A stretch of DNA of 6,419 nt from Candidatus Omnitrophota bacterium (lineage in GTDB: Bacteria; Omnitrophota; Gorgyraeia; Pluralincolimonadales; Pluralincolimonadaceae). The DNA is taken from NCBI GenBank assembly GCA_028706795.1, contig JAQTVK010000060.1, positions 1 through 6,419 on the forward strand. Direction: 5' to 3'. A program made the translations under genes and the position numbers. Below, in pieces: positions 1-6,317 of the stretch (the stretch's first letter is position 1; each line of letters opens with the position of its first letter). The notes under the pieces are model-generated. The model was given only the letters and a program-made list of their open reading frames with translations. It was not told the origin of the DNA and ran no database searches.

Positions 1-127
1 CTACGCGGATAAAGCTTATGCCGGAATTGGGCTCGGCAGGCAGAAGCCGCATTTTCGCTTTCGCCCCTGTATGCAGGCCTATCCCTTCGGCTTCAACCGC
101 GTTTTTTATTGTCAGCTGTTGTTCCAT
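1..127 (-). CDS. lpxC: UDP-3-O-acyl-N-acetylglucosamine deacetylase, N-terminal fragment (cut by window edge)
   Basis: The first 42 codons are visible; the rest lies beyond position 1. LpxC is the cytoplasmic zinc hydrolase that removes the acetyl group from UDP-3-O-acyl-GlcNAc, the committed step of lipid A synthesis. The fragment begins MEQQLTIKN and contains the N-terminal signature EGIGLHTG (residues 14-21), matching the E/G-V/I-G-I/L-H-T/S-G segment at the start of known LpxC proteins, followed by a strand ending ISFIRV. The zinc ligands are not in the window. The ATG (127-125) is the only plausible start, because an in-frame TAG lies two codons upstream. It overlaps the end of lpxD by 35 bp in another frame, and a GGAG about 13 nt upstream is a distant ribosome binding site. 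In several phyla lpxC is fused to fabZ; whether that holds here cannot be seen. Confidence 0.88.
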   Translation of the reverse strand, partial: MEQQLTIKNAVEAEGIGLHTGAKAKMRLLPAEPNSGISFIRV

Positions 128-1178
128 CTGCTATCTTCTTCTCCAACTGTTGGAATTTTTCTTCGAGTTTTTTCAGTTCATCGACGATCTGCGGCAGGCG
201 CGAGACAAAGGCGTTCAGCCTTTTCGCCTCTGCGTGCTGCCTGGCCGGATAGCCCGAAACGCACGTATTCGCCGGGACCGGTTTAGTGACACCGGCCTGC
301 GCGGCCAGCACGGCGTTATCCCCGATAGTTATATGGCCGACCAGGCCTGCCTGGCCGGCAATCGTGACATTTTTGCCTATGACCGTTGAACCGGATATGC
401 CGGCCTGCGCTATTATTATGGAATTCTCCCCCACTATAACATTGTGGGCTATCTGGACGAGGTTATCTATCTTGGTGCCCTTTCCTATCACGGTCTTGCC
501 GAACCGCGCCCTGTCGATGGTGACATTGGCGCCTATCTCAACATCGTCCTCGATAAGGACCGTCCCGATCTGGGGTATTTTGTGATGTTCTCCGTTGACA
601 GTCGCGAACCCGAAGCCGTCGCTGCCGATGACCGTCCCGGAATGGACTATCACCCTGTTACCTATCTCTACCTTCTCGCGGATCGCGACATTCGGGTAGA
701 CCAAGCAGTCACAGCCTATTTTCGCGCGATTGCCTATATAGCTGCCGGCGTAGATTATAGTCCGGTCCCCTATAACGGCATCGTCGTCGATCACGACGTA
801 AGGTTGAAGCGCGACATCCTGTCCAAGCTTTACGTTCTTGCCGACCACGGCGGTCGGATGCACGCCGCTGGGATATCTCTGGTCGTTCGGCATCAGGACG
901 GAGATAACCTTGGCGAACGCCATGGAGGGGTTTTCCGTCCGGATTATCGGCCTGGGCGCAGTTTTCGTCTCCCGGGAGGTTATGATCGCCGCAGCTTTGG
1001 TCGTATCCATGAGAGGGGCATAGCGAGGGTTGGCAAGGAACGTCAGGTCCCCTTCTTCCGCTTCCCTTATCCCGCTTATCCCGGTTATGACGACATTCGC
1101 GTCGCCCATAACCTCGCCGTCTATTAACTGCGCGATCTCTTTGAGGGTCTTGTGTATTGCAGAACCCGCTTCAGGCAC
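93..1178 (-). CDS. lpxD: UDP-3-O-acylglucosamine N-acyltransferase LpxD
   Basis: This enzyme transfers a 3-hydroxyacyl chain from acyl carrier protein to the 2-amino group of UDP-3-O-acyl-glucosamine, the step after LpxC, in the cytoplasm. The 361-residue protein shows the full LpxD layout. An N-terminal uridine-binding domain (about 11-105) contains LKEIAQLIDGEV and EEGDLTFLAN. A left-handed parallel beta-helix of hexapeptide repeats follows (about 107-300), with GSDGFGF at 185-191, and NLVQIAHNV at 239-247 placing the catalytic histidine at H245. The helical tail (about 318-350) has coiled-coil character and is followed by a polar end. It is about 20 residues longer than the 341 of E. coli LpxD. 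The start is GTG, immediately preceded by an in-frame TAA, with the first family-conserved residues at about position 11; the next ATG (codon 24) would delete conserved sequence. It begins 4 nt after the skp stop codon, so translational coupling is likely. Confidence 0.96.
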   Translation of the reverse strand: MPEAGSAIHKTLKEIAQLIDGEVMGDANVVITGISGIREAEEGDLTFLANPRYAPLMDTTKAAAIITSRETKTAPRPIIRTENPSMAFAKVISVLMPNDQRYPSGVHPTAVVGKNVKLGQDVALQPYVVIDDDAVIGDRTIIYAGSYIGNRAKIGCDCLVYPNVAIREKVEIGNRVIVHSGTVIGSDGFGFATVNGEHHKIPQIGTVLIEDDVEIGANVTIDRARFGKTVIGKGTKIDNLVQIAHNVIVGENSIIIAQAGISGSTVIGKNVTIAGQAGLVGHITIGDNAVLAAQAGVTKPVPANTCVSGYPARQHAEAKRLNAFVSRLPQIVDELKKLEEKFQQLEKKIADGTTADNKKRG

Positions 1179-1181
1179 TTA

Positions 1182-1709
1182 CTATCTCTTTCCCTTTACG
1201 GCGTATTGGTCGTTCAATATCTTAAGGATCCTGTTAGTCATATTGTCCGCGTCGTTCCCGAATAAGACAGCCCGGCTGTCGAGTATATAAGCATAACCTT
1301 CCTTCTTGCCGATATTGTCTATGGTGTCCTTAATCTCTTTGAGTATCACCCTTGCCATATCGTCGCGGTCTTTCCTGAGGCCGTCCCTTGCGTCCTTGTC
1401 AAAATCCTGGAGTTTATTCAGTTTCTCCTGGACCGCCGCGGTCTTCTTCGCCTTATCCGCTTCCTTGGCCAGGTCAAGGTCGTCCTTCATCTTCTTTATC
1501 TCGGCCACCAGCTTGTCCCTTTCGCCCTGCTTGGCGCTGCTTTTAGACTCGAGCTGTTTGTCGAGGTCTTTTGTCTTGTTGTATTCATCAAAGACCTTAC
1601 CGAGGTCCATATAGGCTATTTTTTCTCCGGCTGCGCGCGCCATGTTTACGGCAGCAAGGGACAACGAAACCAAAAACGCCAGGATCACCAACTTGGACAT
1701 TAACTTCAT
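1182..1709 (-). CDS. skp: OmpH/Skp family periplasmic chaperone
   Basis: Skp-type proteins form trimers in the periplasm that hold unfolded outer-membrane proteins and hand them to the BAM complex. The 175-residue product starts with a typical Sec signal peptide: MKLMSK, then a hydrophobic core (about 7-21), and ARAA before a likely cleavage near residue 27. The mature part opens with KIAYMDLGKVFDEY (30-43), the OmpH-family beta strand and helix start. A long, highly charged Lys/Asp/Glu-rich helical hairpin follows (about 44-135), then a closing segment with YAYILDSRAVLFG (139-151). Size is close to E. coli Skp (161). A strong AAAGGAG lies 7 nt ahead of the first ATG, favouring it over the ATG at codon 4. 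The gene starts 18 nt after bamA and is followed almost directly by lpxD, the same bamA-skp-lpxD order as in Proteobacteria. Family members are diverse in sequence, so assignment rests on architecture and context. Confidence 0.92.
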   Translation of the reverse strand: MKLMSKLVILAFLVSLSLAAVNMARAAGEKIAYMDLGKVFDEYNKTKDLDKQLESKSSAKQGERDKLVAEIKKMKDDLDLAKEADKAKKTAAVQEKLNKLQDFDKDARDGLRKDRDDMARVILKEIKDTIDNIGKKEGYAYILDSRAVLFGNDADNMTNRILKILNDQYAVKGKR

Positions 1710-1716
1710 CTTCCTT

Positions 1717-1723
1717 CTCCTTT
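1717..1723 (-). promoter_or_regulatory. Ribosome binding site of skp
   Basis: AAAGGAG on the minus strand sits 7 nt upstream of the skp ATG, inside the 18-nt gap after the bamA stop. It is the clearest Shine-Dalgarno sequence in the window and decides the skp start in favour of codon 1 rather than the ATG at codon 4. Confidence 0.8.
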
Positions 1724-1727
1724 CGTG

Positions 1728-4151
1728 TTAAAAAGCCCTTGTCAGGCTAAAATGGAACCTTCCTACCTTTTTTTCGCCCTGATCGGTTCTAAGCGGGTAA
1801 CCATAATCCAGCTTTACGGGGCCGACCGGAGTTTTTACCCTGATACCGGTACCGGCAGAATACATAACGCCGTCCTTGCCGAAATCGCCTTCCCTCTGCC
1901 AAACATTGCCTGCATCCATGAAAACCGCGCCCTTAAGGAATTCCACGATGGGAAAGACATATTCGGCGTTCCCGACAAGCATGGAGTTGCCTCCTAACGG
2001 GCTGTTTGTGGCCGGGTCTTTCGGGCCTATGCTTCTTTCCTTGTAGCCGCGGACAGTGTCCGCGCCGCCAACGAAGAACCTTTCATAGATGGGGACGGTG
2101 TCGGAGTCCCCGAACGCACCTACTGCGCCCGCCCTCGCAGTCAATTGCAAAACCTGTTTTTCGAAGAACGAGAAATAAAAACTCGACGAACCGTAGTATT
2201 TCACGAAATTCTTGTCGCCGCCGATAGGCCCGCCGGCGCCCTGGACCGAACCGTACAAAATATATCCTTTGGTCGGGGATAACACCGAATCCCTCATATC
2301 CCTCGTCAGCCCCAGGCTGAGGCTAGAGATGACATTGGTGCCCTGCTCTTTCTGGAGGTCGGCAAGCGCGGTTGAATCAACATCCGAGATCTTGACGCTC
2401 TCCAGCCTGTACAACAAATCGGCCCTGTCATTATCGTCGAACTCCTTGCCCAGCCTTACGTCCCCTCCCTGCCTCTGCTCGCTATAGCCATAACCTATGT
2501 CCGACGCCTTTAAGTGGGTGGATTGGTATAAATCAAACCCGAAAAGATACGGATAGTCAAATACCCAGGGTTCGGTAAAACTCAGCTGGTAATCCCTTCT
2601 TACGGTACCTATCTCCGCCCTGACGGCGAGCTGCTGTCCGCCGCCGGTAAAGGTCGGGAAATTCAACAGGTCGAAATTACGCTGAGTGACCTGGATAAAA
2701 CCAACCAGCTTGTCTACGGTCGAGAAACCGCCTCCGAACGAGAACTCTCCGGTCTTCGTCTCCTTGACGTCCACGATGAGGTTCGCCTTGTTCGGTTCTG
2801 TGCTTTTCTCCGTATCAAAAGTTATATCTTCAAAATAACCGAGGTTATAGAGCCTTTCCTTCGAACGCTGGAGTTTCTTTCCGTCAAAAGCCTGTCCGGG
2901 ACGCAGCCTGAGCTCCCTTCTTATGACTTTGTCCTTGGTGTGGACGTTGCCTTTGATCTCTATCCTGCCGACAAATGTAAGTTCGTTCTCTATGACAGTA
3001 TATTTGACATCGATATTGTTAGTCTCGGGATTAAGCGAGCTATCCGGCTTTATGGTAGCGTATATATAGCCTTTCTCGAAATAGAGCCCCTGCATCGCGT
3101 CGGCATCATTGCGCATCGCTTCCTGGCTGAAGGCCTTTCCTGCCGTCATCTTGAGGGATTTCCTCAGGTCCTTCTCCGCAATGACGGCGTTGCCGGTTAT
3201 CGTCAGCGTATTGACTAGATATTTCTTGCCCTCATCGACCTTTATGTTGATCCAGAGGGACCCGCCATGTTCGTCGTATTTTAGGTCGGGCTCCAGCTTG
3301 ATATCAAGGTAACCGTTGTTTTCGTAAAATGCCTTTATCTTTTCGAGGTCACCCTCGAAAGCGTCCTCATTAAAAGTGCCGGACCTGAAGAACCACCATG
3401 CCGTCTTCGTGGACATAAGCTTGACGAGCTGGGCTGACTTGAACGCCTTATTCCCCTCGAACGTTATCCTGGTTATCTTTACCCTTTTGCCTTCGTCGAT
3501 CAGGATCGTGACGACCGCCTTGTTGGTCACCGGGTCAAGCCTTATCGCGTAATCCACCTTGGCGTGGGTGAATCCCTTCTTATAATACATCTCCCTGATG
3601 ACCTTAGTGCTTTCCTTGAGTTGGCGCTCGTCAAGGATCTCGTCCTGTTTTATCTTGAGCTCTTTCTTGAGCCTTTCATCCCTGAACGTCTTGTTCCCTG
3701 CGAATATTATCTGGCCGATCGGCGGTTTCTCGATCACCACAAAGGTGATATCCAGGCTGTCCTCGAATTCTTTTACCTCGGCTTTTACGTCGGAGAAATA
3801 TCCGAGGCCATAGATGCGCTTTATATCTTCGTCGACGGTAGTTTTCTTGTAGGCTTCCCCCTGTTTGCTTTTCACCTTCGAAAGTATCATGGACGAAGAA
3901 ACCGCTTTATTTCCCGTGATATATACGCCCTTGACCGCCTTTTCCGGCGCGGAAACGACCGGGGGCTGTTCCGGGACCGGGATCTCAGGCGCGGCCGAGG
4001 CAGGTTCCACCGACGCCTCTTCTGCGGCCGGCGCCGGTTGCTCAGGCGCAACCGTTTCCTCGGAAAAAACCGGACTAAAGCACAGGATCAAAAGGGCCGA
4101 CAAGAAAAAAACCCCGGGGAAGCTCTTCATGGGTATATAAGGAATCCTCAT
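1728..4151 (-). CDS. bamA: Outer membrane protein assembly factor BamA (Omp85 family)
   Basis: BamA is the outer-membrane beta-barrel that inserts other barrel proteins. The 807-residue product is almost the length of E. coli BamA (810). It shows a signal peptide (hydrophobic core about 11-27, likely cleavage after VFS at 28-30), a Pro/Ala/Glu-rich linker (about 31-72) and five POTRA domains: about 74-143, 144-222, 225-307, 313-389 and 393-465. Recurrent GNK/GN motifs fall at 80-81, 152-154, 233-235, 320-321 and 401-402. The barrel (about 468-807) has TEPW at 526-529, GGADTVRGY at 695-703 (the conserved loop-6 motif) and a C-terminal beta-signal ending in F807. The first ATG lacks a Shine-Dalgarno and is preceded by an in-frame stop; an ATG at codon 8 (4130-4128) gives a more typical signal peptide, so the true start is uncertain by seven residues. 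The neighbouring skp product supplies its substrates. Confidence 0.97.
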   Translation of the reverse strand: MRIPYIPMKSFPGVFFLSALLILCFSPVFSEETVAPEQPAPAAEEASVEPASAAPEIPVPEQPPVVSAPEKAVKGVYITGNKAVSSSMILSKVKSKQGEAYKKTTVDEDIKRIYGLGYFSDVKAEVKEFEDSLDITFVVIEKPPIGQIIFAGNKTFRDERLKKELKIKQDEILDERQLKESTKVIREMYYKKGFTHAKVDYAIRLDPVTNKAVVTILIDEGKRVKITRITFEGNKAFKSAQLVKLMSTKTAWWFFRSGTFNEDAFEGDLEKIKAFYENNGYLDIKLEPDLKYDEHGGSLWINIKVDEGKKYLVNTLTITGNAVIAEKDLRKSLKMTAGKAFSQEAMRNDADAMQGLYFEKGYIYATIKPDSSLNPETNNIDVKYTVIENELTFVGRIEIKGNVHTKDKVIRRELRLRPGQAFDGKKLQRSKERLYNLGYFEDITFDTEKSTEPNKANLIVDVKETKTGEFSFGGGFSTVDKLVGFIQVTQRNFDLLNFPTFTGGGQQLAVRAEIGTVRRDYQLSFTEPWVFDYPYLFGFDLYQSTHLKASDIGYGYSEQRQGGDVRLGKEFDDNDRADLLYRLESVKISDVDSTALADLQKEQGTNVISSLSLGLTRDMRDSVLSPTKGYILYGSVQGAGGPIGGDKNFVKYYGSSSFYFSFFEKQVLQLTARAGAVGAFGDSDTVPIYERFFVGGADTVRGYKERSIGPKDPATNSPLGGNSMLVGNAEYVFPIVEFLKGAVFMDAGNVWQREGDFGKDGVMYSAGTGIRVKTPVGPVKLDYGYPLRTDQGEKKVGRFHFSLTRAF

Positions 4152-4160
4152 TAAATATTC

Positions 4161-4189
4161 AATTTAACATACGTGAAAAACAATGTAAA
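4161..4189 (-). promoter_or_regulatory. Candidate promoter for the bamA-skp-lpxD-lpxC cluster
   Basis: In the AT-rich 60-bp spacer after dnaB, the minus strand carries TTTACA (4189-4184; 5 of 6 to the -35 consensus), a 17-bp spacer, then TAAATT (4166-4161; 4 of 6 to the -10 consensus) preceded by TG plus one base, an extended -10. A start 6-8 nt downstream would fall within 1-3 nt of the first bamA ATG, so the message would be leaderless, or would have a leader of about 23 nt if the codon-8 ATG is used. This is inferred from consensus matching only, and AT-rich sequence gives such matches by chance. Confidence 0.4.
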
Positions 4190-4211
4190 GATAATTGTTA
4201 GGCCCTACGAT

Positions 4212-5579
4212 TTAGGGTTGGATATCCTGCCTTACGGACAGGTTCTCAAATCTCGTAAATTCTTTCAGGAACGCGAGTTTCGTCGGTCCGGTCGGTCCGT
4301 TACGCTGTTTGGCTATCATCACTTCCGCGATCCCCCTGTTCTCTTCGGTGGGGTTATAAAACTCCTCGCGGAAGAGTAAAAGCACGAGGTCCGCGTCCTG
4401 CTCGATCGCGCCGGATTCGCGCAGGTCCGCCAGCTGCGGGCGTTTATCATCCCTTCCTTCCGGCTTCCTTGAAAGCTGGCTTACCGCGATAAGCGGGACG
4501 CCCAATTCTTTGGACAAGGCCTTCAGCGAACGCGATATGTCGGATATCTCCTGCTGCCTGCCCTCGGAACGGAACGACGGGCTCTCGAGCAGCTGCAGGT
4601 AGTCGACTATTATAAGCTTGATGTCATGCATCGATTTAAGCCTTCTCGCCTTGCCTTTAAGCTCAAGGACCGAGAGAGTTGACGAATCGTCAATGAATAT
4701 AGGCGCCTCGGAAAATTTTCCCGCCGCGTTCACGAGGCGCGGCCAGTCGGTCTGGGAAAGGAAACCGGTCCGCACCTTGCTGGCGTCGACCCTCGCGTGG
4801 GAGCAGAGCATCCTCTGGGCAAGCTGTTCCTTGGACATTTCCAGGCTGAAAACAGCCACCCCCTGCTTTAACACTATACCGACATGCTCTGCGATGCAGC
4901 AGGCCAGGGCGCTCTTGCCCATCGACGGCCTTCCGGCTACCACTATAAGCTCTCCCTCGTGCAGGCCGGAGGTCATCTTGTCGAAATCATCGAACCCGGT
5001 CGCCAGGCCGGTCACGTTCGTCTTCCTCTGGTAGAGCGAATCTATGGTTTCTATGGAATCTTTTATTATCTCTTTAAGCGAGACGAACCCCCCTTCGATC
5101 TTCCTGGATGTGATCTCGAATATCGACCTCTCGGCTTTGTCCAGTATCTCTTTTGCCTCGTCCTGGGCGTCGTATGCAGCCGAAAGTATCGTGGTGGCGC
5201 TCGTGATCAGGCTGCGGAGCATGCTCTTGTCTTTGACTATCTTCGCGTAATGGCTGATGTTCGCGGCGGTCGGGACGAAAGTGGTAAGGGAAGTGAGGTA
5301 GCTTATGCCGCCGGCTTCCTCAAGCTCGTCTTTCTTCTTCAGTTCGTCGACCAGAGTTATGAGGTCTACGGCCTTATTGTTGCTGTAAAGGCCGACTATA
5401 GCGTTGAATATTATCCTGTGGGCCTGCTTGTAAAAGGCATCTTCCTTAAGCAGCTCGACCGCCTGCGATATCGCCTCCTCCTCGATCATCATCGAACATA
5501 AGACCGCCATCTCGGCGTCGAGGTTCTGCGGCGGAAGCTTCTCTAAAGATATATCCTTGCCTTCTTTGCCCTGTGCCAT
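4212..5579 (-). CDS. dnaB: Replicative DNA helicase DnaB
   Basis: DnaB is the hexameric, ATP-driven helicase that opens the replication fork and works with primase. The 455-residue protein is of standard length. The N-terminal domain begins with the family signature LPPQNLDAE (15-23) and runs to about 115; a linker follows to about 185. The RecA-like motor shows Walker A GRPSMGKS (216-223), the catalytic glutamate in FSLEMS (E247), Walker B LIIVDYLQL (322-330, D326), the sensor glutamine in AVSQLSR (Q368), DLRESGAIEQDAD (385-397), and the KQRNG basic finger (424-428). No intein interrupts the ATPase motifs, although DnaB is a frequent intein host. The start codon follows the rplI stop after one base, with only a weak GGTGG about 12 nt upstream, so translation is probably coupled to rplI. 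An odd detail is a GPTGPT duplication at 428-433. Confidence 0.98.
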   Translation of the reverse strand: MAQGKEGKDISLEKLPPQNLDAEMAVLCSMMIEEEAISQAVELLKEDAFYKQAHRIIFNAIVGLYSNNKAVDLITLVDELKKKDELEEAGGISYLTSLTTFVPTAANISHYAKIVKDKSMLRSLITSATTILSAAYDAQDEAKEILDKAERSIFEITSRKIEGGFVSLKEIIKDSIETIDSLYQRKTNVTGLATGFDDFDKMTSGLHEGELIVVAGRPSMGKSALACCIAEHVGIVLKQGVAVFSLEMSKEQLAQRMLCSHARVDASKVRTGFLSQTDWPRLVNAAGKFSEAPIFIDDSSTLSVLELKGKARRLKSMHDIKLIIVDYLQLLESPSFRSEGRQQEISDISRSLKALSKELGVPLIAVSQLSRKPEGRDDKRPQLADLRESGAIEQDADLVLLLFREEFYNPTEENRGIAEVMIAKQRNGPTGPTKLAFLKEFTRFENLSVRQDIQP

Positions 5580-5580
5580 G

Positions 5581-6030
5581 TTATTTCTTGACCACCCATA
5601 ATTTCAGGTTAGCGGTGATATCCTGGTGAAGCTTTATCGGGATCTGGAATATCCCTATCTGGGCTATATGGTCTTTAAGCTCTATCTTCTTCTTGTCTAT
5701 CGTTATGCCCTCGGCCTCCAGCGCCTTCTGTATATCGATGTTCGTGACCGAACCGAACAATTTGTCGTCCTTTCCCGCCTCTACCGCTATGGTGCAGGAT
5801 ACTTTCGAGATGGCATCGGCGAGCTTGGCCGCTTCCTGCCTCTCTTTCTCCATCGCCTCGGCCTTCTGTTTCTTGTTGGCCTCGGCCGTCTTTATATTCT
5901 GCTCGGTCGCCGACAGAGCAAAGCCGCGCGGCAAAAGGAAGTTCCTCGCGTAGCCTTCGCTTGCGGATATAATATCGCCGGATTTCCCGAGGTTATCGAC
6001 ATCCTTCAGTAATATCAATTTTGTCGCCAT
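5581..6030 (-). CDS. rplI: 50S ribosomal protein bL9
   Basis: bL9 binds 23S rRNA near the L1 stalk with its N-terminal domain and extends along the ribosome surface through a long helix, affecting frame maintenance and fidelity. At 149 residues it equals E. coli bL9. The N-domain (1 to about 48) carries the signature GYARNFLLPRG (26-36). A Lys/Glu/Ala-rich helix (about 42-76) connects to the C-domain (about 77-149), which has KLFGSVT (90-96). The start ATG is preceded by GAGAGGG with 6 nt spacing. The gene lies 28 nt after rpsR and one base before dnaB, the usual rpsR-rplI-dnaB arrangement. Nothing is missing or unusual. Confidence 0.98.
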   Translation of the reverse strand: MATKLILLKDVDNLGKSGDIISASEGYARNFLLPRGFALSATEQNIKTAEANKKQKAEAMEKERQEAAKLADAISKVSCTIAVEAGKDDKLFGSVTNIDIQKALEAEGITIDKKKIELKDHIAQIGIFQIPIKLHQDITANLKLWVVKK

Positions 6031-6036
6031 TGAACG

Positions 6037-6043
6037 CCCTCTC
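6037..6043 (-). promoter_or_regulatory. Ribosome binding site of rplI
   Basis: GAGAGGG on the minus strand ends 6 nt before the rplI ATG, in the 28-nt gap after rpsR. The match to the Shine-Dalgarno consensus is moderate and the spacing normal. Confidence 0.55.
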
Positions 6044-6058
6044 TATATTTTGGACAGC

Positions 6059-6289
6059 CTAGACTGAGGTATAAGGTATGAACGCCGCGAGGCGGGCCTT
6101 CTTGATGGCCTTCGCGAGCATGCGCTGGTGTTTCGCGCAATTGCCGGATATCCTGGACGGTATGATCTTGCCCCTTTCCGTCACGTATTTCGCTATCCTC
6201 ATCGTGTCCTTGTAGTCTATCGCCTTTACCTTCTCTCCGCAGAATTTGCAGACCTTCTTCCTGTATACTCTCTTCTCTCTTCTTTCCAT
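6059..6289 (-). CDS. rpsR: 30S ribosomal protein bS18, zinc-binding (C+) form
   Basis: bS18 pairs with bS6 on the 30S platform. The 76-residue protein contains the family core IDYKD (24-28), ERGKIIPSRISGN (38-50) and AKAIKKARLAAFIPYT (59-74). It has CKFC (14-17) and CAKH (51-54), giving a C-x2-C plus C-x2-H set, the probable metal ligands of the C+ form, which E. coli bS18 lacks. An in-frame TAA lies six codons upstream of the ATG, so this is the only good start. The best Shine-Dalgarno (TAAGGAG, 6310-6304) is unusually far away at 14 nt. The gene lies 28 nt after ssb, as in the common rpsF-ssb-rpsR order; rpsF itself would be outside the window. Confidence 0.98.
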   Translation of the reverse strand: MERREKRVYRKKVCKFCGEKVKAIDYKDTMRIAKYVTERGKIIPSRISGNCAKHQRMLAKAIKKARLAAFIPYTSV

Positions 6290-6303
6290 CTTCTGCCTGT
6301 TCT

Positions 6304-6310
6304 CTCCTTA
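6304..6310 (-). promoter_or_regulatory. Distant Shine-Dalgarno of rpsR
   Basis: TAAGGAG lies in the 28-nt gap between the ssb stop and the rpsR start, 14 nt before the ATG, longer than the usual 5-10 nt. No alternative start brings the spacing nearer to normal, because an in-frame stop overlaps this very site. Closer to the ATG only the weak CAGAAG is present. Confidence 0.45.
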
Positions 6311-6317
6311 CTGTCGG

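Noticed and set aside
280..860. Quasi-periodic repeats at DNA level within lpxD
   Set aside because: They are explained by the hexapeptide (18-bp) repeats of the left-handed beta-helix and not by a separate DNA repeat element.
444..1127. Plus-strand open frame of 227 codons opposite lpxD
   Set aside because: It lies entirely antisense to a clearly conserved lpxD with all catalytic and hexapeptide motifs. Its product resembles no family I know, and openness of the opposite strand is expected from the codon bias of lpxD.
4080..4130. BamA as a lipoprotein, because of a cysteine (C24) in the signal peptide
   Set aside because: The residues before the cysteine (LIL) do not fit a lipobox, which needs a small residue at -1. 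Cleavage after VFS at 28-30 fits signal peptidase I better.
3564..4154. Plus-strand open frame of 196 codons opposite the 5' part of bamA
   Set aside because: It is an antisense shadow of the POTRA1-2 and linker region. The product is Arg/Leu-rich low-complexity sequence produced by reading the Pro/Ala/Glu codons backwards.
4203..4217. Short inverted repeat (CCCTA, 5-nt loop, TAGGG) over the dnaB stop codon as a possible terminator
   Set aside because: The stem has only five pairs and no U-tract follows in the direction of transcription, so it does not meet the usual intrinsic terminator pattern.
4912..4936. Possible intein site in dnaB near Walker A
   Set aside because: The GRPSMGKS motif is continuous and the protein has normal length, so no intein is inserted here or at the other ATPase motifs.
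4884..5501. Plus-strand open frame of 205 codons opposite dnaB
   Set aside because: It is fully antisense to DnaB, whose motifs are intact, and shows no recognisable domain of its own.
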